Of a DNA stretch of 64,000 nt, positions 17,105 to 25,865 are shown one piece after another. The notes beneath the pieces were generated by a model, which did not search any database, was not told the DNA's origin, and saw nothing but the letters and a program-made list of their open reading frames with translations. Made by a program: the position numbers and the translations under genes. This stretch comes from CAIWHR01 sp963846855 (GTDB lineage: Bacteria > Pseudomonadota > Gammaproteobacteria > Burkholderiales > Casimicrobiaceae). The DNA is taken from the NCBI GenBank assembly GCA_963846855.1, contig CAWJXK010000003.1:62001-126000 (forward strand), in the 5' to 3' direction. The first letter of the stretch is position 1. Each line of letters begins with the position of its first letter.

Positions 17105-17202
17105 GCGCCCCCACGCTTGCGGCCTCATTGGACAATTCGGCCGCTGCGCTGCCCCCCGAGGGGGAGCAATTCGCGTCTTGGGTCGGCCCTGCGACGCTCA
17201 TC
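17105..17202 (-). repeat. Dispersed Burkholderiales-type intergenic repeat, copy 1
   Basis: About 98 bp between the rhodanese stop and the grxC start. On the minus strand it reads from GAGCGTCGCAGGGCC through a hairpin (CCCCCTCGGGGGG) to GCCGCAAGCGTGGGGGCGC. It is clearly related to the copies at 37331-37706, sharing CCACGCTTGCGGC, the GCCGCTGCGCTGCCCCC hairpin core and GCAATTCGCG-CTTGGG. The position directly after a stop codon and the internal hairpin are shared with the other copies. Confidence 0.85.
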
Positions 17203-17207
17203 TCAAT

Positions 17208-17618
17208 TCACTTCTCAACCGGCAGCCCGTCCTTCTTCCAGCCGAATATCCCGCCCTGAAGGCTGTAGATGTCCTTGAACCCCGCGCGCGCCAGCGCCTT
17301 GGCCGCCGAGGCGCTGCGCCGGCCGCTCTCGCAGTACGCGACCACGGGGCGCGCCGTCAGCTTGGCGAGCTCGCCCGAGCGCGAATCGAGCTGCGAGAGC
17401 GGGATGTGGATGGCGTTGGGCAGGTGCCCGCCGGTGTATTCCTTCGCCTCGCGCACGTCGAGCAAGACCGCATCGCTGCGATTGACGAGCCGCGTCGCCT
17501 CGGCGTTGCCGACATCCTTCACGGGCGAGAAGCGGCGCTGGACGATCGGCAGCAGCAGCATCGCGCCTGAAATCGCCATCACGGCGACGAGCATCCAGTT
17601 TTCGATTACGAAGGCCAT
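17208..17618 (-). CDS. Membrane-anchored rhodanese-like protein
   Basis: 136 aa. One N-terminal membrane helix (about 7-26) anchors a single rhodanese domain. The active-site loop is AYCESGRRSASA with catalytic Cys near residue 96; LLDVREAKEYTGGHLPNAIHIP is the CH2A-type motif. It belongs to the YibN type found beside grxC and secB in many proteobacteria; the physiological sulfur acceptor is unknown. Start ATG at 17618, divergent from gpmI with about 140 bp between them. A TAAAAT box at 17690-17695 on the plus strand could serve gpmI. Confidence 0.9.
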   Translation of the reverse strand: MAFVIENWMLVAVMAISGAMLLLPIVQRRFSPVKDVGNAEATRLVNRSDAVLLDVREAKEYTGGHLPNAIHIPLSQLDSRSGELAKLTARPVVAYCESGRRSASAAKALARAGFKDIYSLQGGIFGWKKDGLPVEK

Positions 17619-17756
17619 GCGTTTCCGATTCTAGGTGCCTGTCGGGCCGATTTCGCGTGCGCGACGGAGGCGGATTGGGCGGACAAAGGTAAAATGATAA
17701 CGCAGCGGGCTTTCCGCCCGCCTTCGCGGCGGGTGGCCGCCACGCCAATCGCTCCG

Positions 17757-19316
17757 ATGCCCCCTTCGTCTCCTGTCTCCGTGCGCCCGGTCGTGCTGCT
17801 GATCCTCGACGGATTCGGCTGCCGCGAGGCGACGCCGGACAACGCAATCGCCCGCGCGCGAAAGCCGAACTGGGACCGGCTGCTTGCCACGTGCCCGCAC
17901 ACGTCGATCGACGCCTCCGAGCTCGCGGTCGGCCTGCCGGACGGACAGATGGGCAATTCCGAGGTCGGCCATCTCAATATGGGTGCGGGACGCGTCGTTT
18001 ACCAGGACCTCACGCGGATCGACCTCGCCATCAGGTCGGGCGAGTTCGCCGCCAATCCGGTGCTTCGCGACGCGGCGGCGACCGCGGCCGTGACCGGCAA
18101 TGCGCTGCACATCCTCGGACTGCTCTCGCCCGGCGGCGTGCACAGCCACGAGCGCCACATCGCGGCGATGGTGGAGCTCGCCGCGGCGCAGGGCGTGCCC
18201 CGCATTTTCGTCCACGCGTTCCTCGACGGGCGCGACACGCCCCCGCAAAGCGCGCTGGCGTCGCTCGTGGCGCTCGCCGCGGTTTGCGCCCGCCATCCGG
18301 GCGCCCGCATCGCCTCGATCGTCGGGCGGTATTACGCGATGGACCGCGACAAGCGCTGGGACCGCGTGCGCACGGCGTACGAGCTCCTCGTCGACGGAAG
18401 CGCCGCGCACACGGCGACGTCCGCCGAGGCCGGACTCGCGGCCGCCTATGCGCGTGGCGAGAACGACGAATTCGTCGCCGCCACCGCGATCGCGGGCGCC
18501 GACGGGAGGCCGGCGACGATGCGCGACGGCGACACCGTCGTGTTCATGAATTTTCGCGCCGACCGGGCGCGCGAGATCACGCGTGCACTGACCGACCCCA
18601 CCTTCGACGGCTTCGCCCGCACGCGCGTGCCGAAGCTCGCGCGCTACGCCTGCCTCACGAGCTACGGCGACGAGTTTTCGGCGCTGCCGGTCGCCTTCGC
18701 GCCCCAGTCGGTGGGCAACGGCTTCGGGGAGTACTTGGCCAACCGGGGACTGCGGCAGCTCCGCATCGCGGAAACCGAGAAATACGCGCACGTCACCTAC
18801 TTCTTCAGCGGCGGCACCGAGACGCCCTATCCGGGAGAAGACCGGATCCTGGTCCCGTCGCCCAAGGTCGCCACCTACGATCTCAAGCCCGAAATGAGCG
18901 CCGGTGAGGTCACCGACCGCCTGGTGGAGGCCATTGCCGGCGGCAAGTACGACGCGATCGTGTGCAACTACGCGAACGGCGACATGGTCGGCCACACAGG
19001 CAATCTGGAGGCCGCGACCGTCGCCATCGAAACGCTCGATCTTTGCATCGGGCGCGTCGTCGACGCGACGCGCAAGGCGGGTGGCGAAGTGCTGATCACC
19101 GCCGATCACGGCAACGCCGAGCAGATGTTCGATGCGCAGACCGGACAGCCGCATACAGCGCACACGCTGAACCTCGTCCCTTGCGTCTATGTCGGCCGCC
19201 GGGCACGGCTGGCCGATCGGGGCGCGCTGTCCGACATCGCCCCGACCTTGCTGGCCATGCTCGGGTTGCCGCCGCCCGCTGAGATGACAGGCCACTCGCT
19301 CATCCGATTTTCCTGA
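17757..19316 (+). CDS. gpmI: 2,3-bisphosphoglycerate-independent phosphoglycerate mutase
   Basis: Interconverts 3- and 2-phosphoglycerate in glycolysis and gluconeogenesis, using two Mn ions. About 519 aa from the ATG at 17757; the sequence is open further upstream but is low-quality there, and conserved sequence begins at PVVLLILDGFG. The nucleophile Ser is near residue 68 in GQMGNSEVGHLNMGAGR. Metal ligands are in LLILDGFG, ANGDMVGHTGN and ITADHGNAEQM. Alkaline-phosphatase superfamily. Divergent from the rhodanese gene, as in other Burkholderiales. Confidence 0.95.
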   Translation: MPPSSPVSVRPVVLLILDGFGCREATPDNAIARARKPNWDRLLATCPHTSIDASELAVGLPDGQMGNSEVGHLNMGAGRVVYQDLTRIDLAIRSGEFAANPVLRDAAATAAVTGNALHILGLLSPGGVHSHERHIAAMVELAAAQGVPRIFVHAFLDGRDTPPQSALASLVALAAVCARHPGARIASIVGRYYAMDRDKRWDRVRTAYELLVDGSAAHTATSAEAGLAAAYARGENDEFVAATAIAGADGRPATMRDGDTVVFMNFRADRAREITRALTDPTFDGFARTRVPKLARYACLTSYGDEFSALPVAFAPQSVGNGFGEYLANRGLRQLRIAETEKYAHVTYFFSGGTETPYPGEDRILVPSPKVATYDLKPEMSAGEVTDRLVEAIAGGKYDAIVCNYANGDMVGHTGNLEAATVAIETLDLCIGRVVDATRKAGGEVLITADHGNAEQMFDAQTGQPHTAHTLNLVPCVYVGRRARLADRGALSDIAPTLLAMLGLPPPAEMTGHSLIRFS

Positions 19317-19749
19317 ATTCCGCCGTTAGTGGCCGCTCACTCGCGGCACCGCGGGGCACCCCAGACCGCGCGGGGAGCGTCGCCCGCCGACCACGACGCA
19401 TCCGCGACGTGAATTCGTGCGTATCGCCGTCACGAAGGCGGAACTAACAAAGCAACGGGGTGCCTTATCGAGGCTTGGTGAAGGGAGGGCGGTTGCGAGG
19501 GCCCGCGAATCGCCCACCGCTGGTCGCGCGAAGCGCGGCGCCGGTCGGAAGTTCCTGCGCCGCCGTGATCGATCGCAGAAGGCCGATCTCCCTGTCGAAC
19601 CCTCGATCCTGGCGTCCACGAAGCGCGCCGACCTTAAGGCGTGACATCCCCCGGGGAGCGGTATACTTTGGCGACAGATGGCCATGAGGGCCAGGGCGAC
19701 GCGCGCCGAGGGGTGCGTGAGTGCGCGAAGCAGGCAAAGGACACATGAC
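19317..19749. other. 433-bp gap upstream of the S41 protease
   Basis: No credible gene. Frames on both strands are Arg/Ser/Pro-rich and match nothing I know. The right end holds the likely promoter of the downstream protease gene (19641-19667). A small RNA cannot be excluded, but no strong terminator-like hairpin is visible. Confidence 0.4.
19641..19667 (+). promoter_or_regulatory. Candidate sigma-70 promoter of the S41 protease gene
   Basis: GTGACA at 19641-19646 and TATACT at 19662-19667, 15 bp apart. The -10 box is close to consensus, but the spacing is 2 bp shorter than usual. The ribosome site AAAGGA lies about 70 bp downstream, just before the ATG at 19750. Confidence 0.45.
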
Positions 19750-21171
19750 ATGAGCAACTGGAAGAAAGCAGGATTGATCGGGCTGGGAGCCATGCTGGGC
19801 CTCCTGCTTTCACTCAATTTCTCCGCGATCGCGCAGCGCGACGTGCGGACGCCGATCCCCTACGAGGACCTGCAGCTCCTCTCGGCGGTGTTCGGCAAGA
19901 TCAAGTCGGACTACGTCGAGCCGGTCAGCGACGACAAACTGATCAAGGAGGCGATCAACGGGATGGTCCACGGGCTCGACCCGCATTCCGACTTCCTCGA
20001 CGCCGAAGCGTTCAAGGACCTGCAGATCTCGACGCAGGGCAAGTTCGGCGGCCTCGGGATCGAGGTCGGCGTCGAGGACGGCGTCGTCCGCGTCGTGTCG
20101 CCGATCGAGGATACGCCCGCGTTCCGCGCCGGCATCAAGACCGGCGACCTCATCGTCAAAATCGACGATCTCGCCACCCGCGGCATCCCGCTCACCAAGG
20201 CCGTCGAGAAGATGCGCGGCAAGCCGGGCACGGTGGTCGTGCTGACGGTCGTGCGCAAGGACGTCGAGGTGCCCCTCACGTTCAGCCTCACGCGCGAGGA
20301 AATCAACATCAAGAGCGTCCGCGCGAAGACGATCGAGCCCGGCATCGGATACATCCGCGTGCGCCAGTTCCAGGACCGCACCGCCGAGGATCTCGCCAAG
20401 GCGCTGAAGGACATGTACAAGACGGGCGACCTGACCGGCCTCGTGCTCGACCTGCGCAGCGATCCGGGCGGCCTGCTGAACCAGGCGGTCGCCGTGTCGG
20501 CCGCGTTCCTGCCGAAGGACGTTCTCGTCGTCTACACCGACGGGCGGACGCCCGAAGCGAAGATGCGCCTCTCGGCGCGCCGGGAGGACTACTCGCGCCG
20601 CGGCGAGGATGTCTTCAGGGACCTTCCGCCGGGCGTCAAGAAGGTGCCTATGGTCGTGCTGGTCGACGGCGGCACGGCGTCGGCCTCCGAAATCGTCGCC
20701 GGCGCGCTGCAGGATCACAAGCGCGCGACCGTCATGGGCGCGCAGACGTTCGGCAAGGGCTCGGTGCAGACGATCCTTCCGCTCGGCAACAACGCGGGCC
20801 TGAAGCTCACCACGGCGCGCTACTTCACGCCGTCGGGGCGCTCGATCCAGGCGAAGGGCATCGAACCCGACATCGCGGTCGACGACGGCCGCGACGCACG
20901 CATCAAGGAAGCGAACCTCGAGAACCATCTCGAGCAGAACAAGGTGGTGGCGACGGCGCCGCCGGGCGCCTCGGTGAACGTGCAGACGCCGGTCGCGGCG
21001 AAGTCCGGCGCCAAGGATGCCGCCAAGGTCGGTGTCGCGGAGGCCGCGTTCCCGCGCTTCGAATTCGGCGCGGCCGACGACTTCCAGCTCACGCAGGCGA
21101 TCAACCACCTCAAAGGGGAGCCCGTGATGGCGTCCTCGAAATCGATCTCGGCGCAGGCGAAGCCCCAGTAG
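19750..21171 (+). CDS. ctpA: S41-family C-terminal processing peptidase
   Basis: Periplasmic Ser/Lys protease of the CtpA/Prc family, 473 aa. An N-terminal helix (about 6-28) acts as signal or anchor. A PDZ domain (about 85-165, with GGLGIEVGVEDGVVRVVSPIEDTPA) is followed by the catalytic core: GGTASASEIVAGAL near 307-320 has the nucleophile Ser, and QTFGKGSVQT carries the general-base Lys. The C-terminal 60 aa are Ala/Lys-rich and variable. The ATG at 19750 is preceded by AAAGGA. A clear terminator follows at 21197. In related bacteria this gene commonly follows gpmI. Confidence 0.94.
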   Translation: MSNWKKAGLIGLGAMLGLLLSLNFSAIAQRDVRTPIPYEDLQLLSAVFGKIKSDYVEPVSDDKLIKEAINGMVHGLDPHSDFLDAEAFKDLQISTQGKFGGLGIEVGVEDGVVRVVSPIEDTPAFRAGIKTGDLIVKIDDLATRGIPLTKAVEKMRGKPGTVVVLTVVRKDVEVPLTFSLTREEINIKSVRAKTIEPGIGYIRVRQFQDRTAEDLAKALKDMYKTGDLTGLVLDLRSDPGGLLNQAVAVSAAFLPKDVLVVYTDGRTPEAKMRLSARREDYSRRGEDVFRDLPPGVKKVPMVVLVDGGTASASEIVAGALQDHKRATVMGAQTFGKGSVQTILPLGNNAGLKLTTARYFTPSGRSIQAKGIEPDIAVDDGRDARIKEANLENHLEQNKVVATAPPGASVNVQTPVAAKSGAKDAAKVGVAEAAFPRFEFGAADDFQLTQAINHLKGEPVMASSKSISAQAKPQ

Positions 21172-21196
21172 GCAATCGACGCATCGTCGACGCGCG

Positions 21197-21220
21197 ACGC
21201 CCGGCAATCGCCGGGCGTTT
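21197..21220 (+). terminator. Intrinsic terminator after the S41 protease gene
   Basis: ACGCCCGGC-AATC-GCCGGGCGT, a 9-bp perfect stem with a 4-nt loop, followed by TTTCGTT. It lies 26 bp after the stop codon. Confidence 0.8.
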
Positions 21221-21232
21221 CGTTATGGCGGC

Positions 21233-21369
21233 TAAGGAACCTCTGAACAAGTCCCGCGCGGTTGCGCTGCAGTGCCAAATGCGGATGCATGCCTCATTTG
21301 GCAAATGAGGCATCCCATCCCGAAAACTCCGCGTCGCAATCGCATGCGACTTGTTCAGAGGTACCCTAA
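21233..21369. mobile_element. Small MITE-like element with inverted ends
   Basis: About 137 bp bounded by inverted copies of ACCTCTGAACAAGTC (21239-21253 and, inverted, 21348-21362). Partial matching extends outward (TAAGGA versus TTAGGGT) and inward (GCGnTTGCG). In its centre is a 25-nt palindrome, ATGCCTCATTTG-G-CAAATGAGGCAT (21289-21313). There is no coding capacity. A single end of the same sequence occurs at 14546-14560, and a relative of the central palindrome occurs at 31297-31315. It sits between the ctpA terminator and moeB. I infer a non-autonomous mobile or REP-type element; the mobilising enzyme is not in the window. Confidence 0.65.
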
Positions 21370-21392
21370 GTAACCCTCCAAGGTTCCCTGAC

Positions 21393-22139
21393 ATGAACGA
21401 CGACGAGCTGCTCCGCTACAGCCGCCACATCCTTCTTCCGGAGCTCGGGATCGAGGCGCAGGAGAAGTTCGCGGCCGCGCACGCGCTTGTCGTCGGGGCC
21501 GGCGGACTCGGCACGCCGGCGGCGCAGTTTCTCGCCGCGGCCGGCGTCGGCACGATCACGCTGTGCGACCCCGATGCCGTCGACCTCACGAACCTGCAGC
21601 GGCAGATTCTGTTCGCGACGGCGGACGTTGGAATGCCGAAAGTCGCCGCGGCAAAGGCGCGTCTTGGCGCGATCAATCCCCAGGTGCGCGTCGAGACCAT
21701 CGCCGCGCGCGTCGGACCGGACGAGCTCGCACCGCTCGTGCAAGCCGCCGACGTCGTCCTCGACTGCAGCGACAATTTCGTGACGCGCCACGCGGTGAAT
21801 CGCGCCTGCGTCGCCGCGCGGCGTCCCCTCGTGTCCGGCGCCGCGATCCGTTTCGACGGGCAGATCGCCGTGTTCGATCCGCGCGGTCCGGAGAATCCCT
21901 GCTACCACTGCCTGTTCGGCGAAGGCGAGGAGCTCGAAGAGACGCGTTGCGCCATCATGGGCGTCTTTGCGCCGCTCACCGGCATCGTGGGCGCGACGCA
22001 GGCCGCGGAGGCGTTGAAGCTGATCGCGGGCGTCGGCGAATCGCTCGCCGGCCGCCTGTTGCTGCTCGACGCGCAAACGATGCGGTGGCGAGAGCTTCGC
22101 GTGACGCGCGATCCGGAATGCCCGGTGTGCGGCGGATGA
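21393..22139 (+). CDS. moeB: Molybdopterin-synthase adenylyltransferase (MoeB/ThiF family)
   Basis: E1-like enzyme that adenylates the C-terminal Gly-Gly of a sulfur-carrier protein (MoaD or ThiS). 248 aa. The N-terminal RYSRHILLPELGIEAQEK is family-diagnostic; the ATP motif is VVGAGGLGTPAAQFLAAAGVG near 33-53; the zinc site is CYHC (170-173) with CPVC (243-246). There is no C-terminal rhodanese domain. The ATG at 21393 is chosen because conserved sequence begins at MNDDELLRYSRHI. MoeB and ThiF cannot be told apart without context; neither moa nor thi genes are adjacent. Confidence 0.9.
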   Translation: MNDDELLRYSRHILLPELGIEAQEKFAAAHALVVGAGGLGTPAAQFLAAAGVGTITLCDPDAVDLTNLQRQILFATADVGMPKVAAAKARLGAINPQVRVETIAARVGPDELAPLVQAADVVLDCSDNFVTRHAVNRACVAARRPLVSGAAIRFDGQIAVFDPRGPENPCYHCLFGEGEELEETRCAIMGVFAPLTGIVGATQAAEALKLIAGVGESLAGRLLLLDAQTMRWRELRVTRDPECPVCGG

Positions 22140-22606
22140 CACCCGCGCTTCGCTCGAGCGGGCTCGCCTGCGCGGCGCTCCTCGTTCTCGTCGCCGCGTA
22201 CGTCGCGCCGCTGCCGGCGCGCGCCGCCCCGCCCTCGGGCGAACCGACGCTTGCCGCCACCGAGTGGAAAGCGATCGAGCGGGTGATCCGCGAGCAGCTG
22301 AGCGCGCTCAAGACCGGCGATGGAGCGAAAGCCTTCTCGTATGCCTCGCCCGGCATCCGCGCCCAGTTCGAAACGCCTGCGAATTTCCTCGACATGGCGC
22401 GGACGAGCTACGGTGCGCTAACCGCCGCACGCTACACGGAATTTCTCGAAGGTGCCGTCATCGAAGGCCGCGTGATCCAGCCGCTGCGCCTGGTCGCGCC
22501 GGACAACGCCGTGCTGGTGGCGCTCTACACGATGGAGAAGCAGAAGGATGGGCGCTGGAAGATCGCCGGCTGCGTGCTGGCGCCAACGAGCGTGCGAGCG
22601 GCCTGA
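22136..22606 (+). CDS. DUF4864-family exported protein
   Basis: 156 aa with a signal peptide (about 1-31, ending PLPARA). The mature part (ERVIREQLSALKTGDGAKAFSYASPGIRAQFETPANFLDMARTSY and VLVALYTMEKQKDGRWKIAGC, residues roughly 45-150) has the pattern of DUF4864, an NTF2-like fold of unknown function. The ATG at 22136 overlaps the moeB stop (ATGA), so the two are co-translated. It ends 11 bp before the convergent slmA stop. No catalytic residues can be named. Confidence 0.85.
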   Translation: MTPALRSSGLACAALLVLVAAYVAPLPARAAPPSGEPTLAATEWKAIERVIREQLSALKTGDGAKAFSYASPGIRAQFETPANFLDMARTSYGALTAARYTEFLEGAVIEGRVIQPLRLVAPDNAVLVALYTMEKQKDGRWKIAGCVLAPTSVRAA

Positions 22607-22617
22607 CTGTCCAGACT

Positions 22618-23187
22618 TCAACCGAACAGGAACTTGCGCTGCAGCTCCCAGCCTTCCTGGGGCGCTCGCTTGAATCCGCTCTTCGCGAAGAGCTGCCAGC
22701 GGCCGAGGACGTACGCGACCAGCACGCCCGCCTCGGCGTTGGGATCGCCCGGCCACGCGCCGGCGGCCTGCGCGATGCGCAGCGCCTGCCGCAACGCCGC
22801 CTCGATCCGGTCGTAGAGCTGGTTCATCCGCGCCTGCAGCCGCTCGTCCTCGTTGACGAGCGCGTCGCCGATCAGCACGCGCGTCATGCCGGGGTTCTTT
22901 TCCGCGAATCCGAGGAGCACTTCGACGATCTGCTGCGCCTGCGCGGCGCCGTCGGGGGTGTCGGCGGCGATCTTGTTGATCAGCGTGAAGAGCGTCGTTT
23001 CGATGAACTCGATCAGCCCCTCGAACATCTGCGCCTTGCTCGCGAAATGGCGATACAGCGCCGCCTCGGACACGTCGAGCTTCGCCGCCAGCGCCGCGGT
23101 GGTCACCTTCTCGCCGCGCGGGCTCTCGAGCATCGCCGCGAGCTTCTGCAGGATCTGCAGGCGGCGTTCGCCGGGTTTGGCGCTCAC
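22618..23187 (-). CDS. slmA: Nucleoid occlusion factor SlmA (TetR fold)
   Basis: DNA-binding inhibitor of FtsZ assembly over the nucleoid, 189 aa from the GTG at 23187. The N-terminal helix-turn-helix is VTTAALAAKLDVSEAALYRHFASKAQMFEGL, the SlmA/TetR signature. LINKIAADTPDGAAQAQQIVEVLLGFAEKNPGMTRVLIGDAL and the C-terminal RWQLFAKSGFKRAPQEGW are typical of the family. A TTG at 23211 would add 8 residues. It follows argB leftward by 52 bp, a common pair in Burkholderiales. Confidence 0.9.
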   Translation of the reverse strand: MSAKPGERRLQILQKLAAMLESPRGEKVTTAALAAKLDVSEAALYRHFASKAQMFEGLIEFIETTLFTLINKIAADTPDGAAQAQQIVEVLLGFAEKNPGMTRVLIGDALVNEDERLQARMNQLYDRIEAALRQALRIAQAAGAWPGDPNAEAGVLVAYVLGRWQLFAKSGFKRAPQEGWELQRKFLFG

Positions 23188-23239
23188 GACGGATCCCCGT
23201 CGGCGTCGCAACGCGCCATTCCGGATTTCGGACCCGCGC

Positions 23240-24181
23240 TCATGCGGTCTGACGCGCTTGGGTGGAGGGACGGGCGCGCGGGTGGACCGGCGCGGTGTCG
23301 TCGGCGCGGATCATTGTGCCCACGCCTTCGTTGGTCAGCACCTCGAGCAGCAGCGCGTGCTCGACGCGGCCGTCGATGATATGCGAGCTCGCCACGCCGT
23401 TCTTCACCGCGTCGAGCGCGGACCCGATCTTGGGCAGCATCCCGCCCGAAATCGTGCCGTCGGCGAACAGCGCGTCAATCTCGCGCGCGGTGAGCCCGGT
23501 CAGCAGCGTGCCGTGCTTGTCGAGGACGCCCACGGTATTGGTCATCAGCACGAGCTTCTCCGCCTTCAGCGTCTCGGCGAGCTTGCCGGCGACGAGGTCG
23601 GCGTTGATGTTGTAGGCCTCGCCGTCCTCGCCGACGCCGATCGGCGCGATGACGGGGATGAAGTCGCGCGAATCGAGCAGCTGGATGATCTCGGGGTCGA
23701 TGCGCTCGATCTCGCCGACCTGGCCGATGTCGACGAGCTCGTCGTGCTTGGTCTCGCTCTTGAGGAGCATCTTCCGCGCGTGGATGAACGCGCCGTCCTG
23801 GCCGGTCAGCCCGACCGCCTTGCCGCCGTGCTGGTTGATGAGCCCGACGATCTCCTGGTTGAGCTCGCCCAGGACCATCTCGACGACGTTCATCACGCTG
23901 GCATCGGTGACCCGCATCCCCTGCCGGAACTCGCTCTGGATGCCCATCTTCTTGAGAAGGTCACCGATCTGCGGACCGCCGCCGTGGACGATGACAGGAT
24001 TCATCCCGACGAGCTTCAGCATCACGACGTCGCGCGCGAACCCCGCCTTGAGCGCTGGCTCGGTCATGGCGTTGCCGCCGTACTTGATGATGATCGTCTT
24101 GTCGTGGAAACGCTGGATGTAAGGCAGCGCCTCGGCGAGGATTTGCGCCTTCAGGGCGGCGTTGACGGCGTCGATCGGCAT
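23240..24181 (-). CDS. argB: Acetylglutamate kinase
   Basis: Phosphorylates N-acetyl-L-glutamate in arginine synthesis. 313 aa from the ATG at 24181. The amino-acid kinase fold shows KTIIIKYGGNAM, VIVHGGGPQIGDLL, YNINADLVAGKLAETLKAEKLVLMTNTVGVLD and ISGGMLPKIGSALDAVKNG. The N-terminal extension before the kinase core is short, as in arginine-feedback-inhibited forms that have an N-terminal helix, but regulation cannot be judged from this. The tail after MIRADD (RPSTQARQTA) is unusual and Arg-rich. Confidence 0.96.
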   Translation of the reverse strand: MPIDAVNAALKAQILAEALPYIQRFHDKTIIIKYGGNAMTEPALKAGFARDVVMLKLVGMNPVIVHGGGPQIGDLLKKMGIQSEFRQGMRVTDASVMNVVEMVLGELNQEIVGLINQHGGKAVGLTGQDGAFIHARKMLLKSETKHDELVDIGQVGEIERIDPEIIQLLDSRDFIPVIAPIGVGEDGEAYNINADLVAGKLAETLKAEKLVLMTNTVGVLDKHGTLLTGLTAREIDALFADGTISGGMLPKIGSALDAVKNGVASSHIIDGRVEHALLLEVLTNEGVGTMIRADDTAPVHPRARPSTQARQTA

Positions 24182-24474
24182 GGCGGGAGGCGGGCCGTGG
24201 TGGGAGACGGCGCGGGATTTTCGTCGGATTGTACCGGAAGCCGCGCGCGGCGAAATCCCGCGCAGCACCGCCCGCCGGAGCGCCGCCGGCAAGTGAGCCC
24301 TGACTGAAGCGCGATGCGGAACGACGATTCGGAAGCACCCGTGCGCGAAATTTTGCTATCGTTGGCGACGATGCCGACTTTCCGCGCCGCGCTCGTCCGC
24401 CGGTTTGCGCACCGCCGATGCGTGACGCGCCGCGCGGCGCCGTGCGGCGTCGCCCGCTGCGGAGCGAGGGCCTG

Positions 24475-25860
24475 ATGCGCCTCGCGATCATCCGGCAGCG
24501 TTATTCGCCCGGCGGCGCGATCGAGAGCCGGCTGGAAGCGGCGCTCGCGGCGCTGCTCGAGCGCAATGTCGCGATTTCGCTCTATACGCGGTCCTGGGAC
24601 GAGCCGCGGCTGCAGCTCATCGAGACCGTCCTCTGCAATCCGGGCTACCTCGGCAGCCTCTGGCGCGAATGGAGCTTCGCGCGCGCCGTGTGCCGGGCCA
24701 TCGGCAGCGCGAAGGTCGACCTGGTCGAAGCGCACGATCGCGTGCGCTGCTGCGACGTGTATCGCGCCTGGGATGGCGTTTACGCGAGCTGGCTCGCGCA
24801 GCGCTACAAGGGCGCGTCCTGGTTCACCACCCTGCGCCAACGCCTGTCGCCGACGCATCAATACGTGCTGCGCGCCGAAAGGCGGCTGTTCACGAGCCCG
24901 TGGCTGCAGGCGGTGATCTGCCCGTCGAAGATGGTGAAGAACGAGATTCGCGACCGCTTCGGCGTGCCCGCCGCGAAGCTGCACGTCATCTACAACTCAG
25001 TCGACACGCAGGTGCTGCATCCGGGGCTTCGATCCGAGCGCGCGAAAGTGCTGGAGCGGCACGGGATCGGCGCCGATGCGACGATCTTTCTCCTGGCCTG
25101 CACGGGGTACGAGCACAGCGGGGCCGGCGATGCCATCGAAGCGCTGGCCGAACTGCCCGCGCCGGCGCATCTCGTCATCGCCGGGCGTGCGCGACACGCG
25201 GAGCGGTACAAGACGCTGGCGCGGGAGTTCGGCGTGGCCGACCGGATCACCGTCGCCGATCCCGAGCTCGACCTGCGGGCGTACTACGGCGCCGCCGATG
25301 CCTTCGCGCTGCCGACGCTCTACGACCCCGCGCCCGACTCGACGCTCGAGGCGATGGCGTGCGGGCTTCCCGTCGTGACCAGCACGAAATCCGGCGCCGC
25401 CGAGCTGCTGCTCGAGCACGACGCTGGCTTCGTATGCCCGGCGGGCGACGTCGCCGGGCTCGCCGCGCAGATGCGATCGCTGCTCTCGCGGGAAACGCGC
25501 GAGCGGCTCGGCGCCAACGCGCGCAAGGCCGCGCTGCCGCTTTCGCCTGCGGCGATCACGCTGCAGCTCGTGCTCCTCTACCGCGATCTTCTCGCAGCGA
25601 CGGTCACCGCGCGGGGCCAGGGGAAATCCGCGCCGAAGGCGCCGGACGGCACGCCCTCCGCTCCCCCTTCGTCGCCGCCGTCTGCTCCGCGCTCCACCGC
25701 CGCGAGCGGCGACGCCAATGCCTCGGCGGTCACGCCCGGAGCCGGGGTTGCCACTGCGGAGCCGGCGCCGAGCATGGCGGGCGCGGCGGATGGCGCGACG
25801 AGTGAGGACGTGCGCCCCGCGCTACCCGAGGCAGACGCGCCGGGCAGCGAAAAACTCTAA
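24475..25860 (+). CDS. Glycosyltransferase family 4 (WaaG-like) with a low-complexity tail
   Basis: 461 aa. GT-B fold: the N-terminal acceptor domain starts MRLAIIRQRYSPGGAIESR, and the donor domain carries the GT4 pattern ADAFALPTLYDPAPDSTLEAMACGLPVVTSTKSGAAE with its conserved Glu near residue 300. The N-terminal YSPGGAIESRL and SLYTRSW are close to the LPS core glucosyltransferase WaaG pattern. About 75 C-terminal residues are Ala/Pro/Ser-rich and probably disordered. The ATG at 24475 has GAGGG upstream. Convergent with the dehydratase gene, 5 bp apart. Sugar and acceptor are unknown. The 293-bp gap upstream (24182-24474) shows nothing definite. Confidence 0.85.
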   Translation: MRLAIIRQRYSPGGAIESRLEAALAALLERNVAISLYTRSWDEPRLQLIETVLCNPGYLGSLWREWSFARAVCRAIGSAKVDLVEAHDRVRCCDVYRAWDGVYASWLAQRYKGASWFTTLRQRLSPTHQYVLRAERRLFTSPWLQAVICPSKMVKNEIRDRFGVPAAKLHVIYNSVDTQVLHPGLRSERAKVLERHGIGADATIFLLACTGYEHSGAGDAIEALAELPAPAHLVIAGRARHAERYKTLAREFGVADRITVADPELDLRAYYGAADAFALPTLYDPAPDSTLEAMACGLPVVTSTKSGAAELLLEHDAGFVCPAGDVAGLAAQMRSLLSRETRERLGANARKAALPLSPAAITLQLVLLYRDLLAATVTARGQGKSAPKAPDGTPSAPPSSPPSAPRSTAASGDANASAVTPGAGVATAEPAPSMAGAADGATSEDVRPALPEADAPGSEKL

Positions 25861-25865
25861 ATCCG

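Noticed and set aside
17690..17700. TAAAAT before gpmI with ATGATAACG as an upstream start.
   Set aside because: The ATG at 17694 would add a 21-residue leader with no conserved sequence, and the box would overlap it; the start at 17757 is better.
19326..19817. 163-codon minus-strand frame overlapping the start of the S41 protease gene.
   Set aside because: Composition typical of noise (Arg, Ser, Pro), no homology, and it crosses the likely promoter and 5' end of ctpA.
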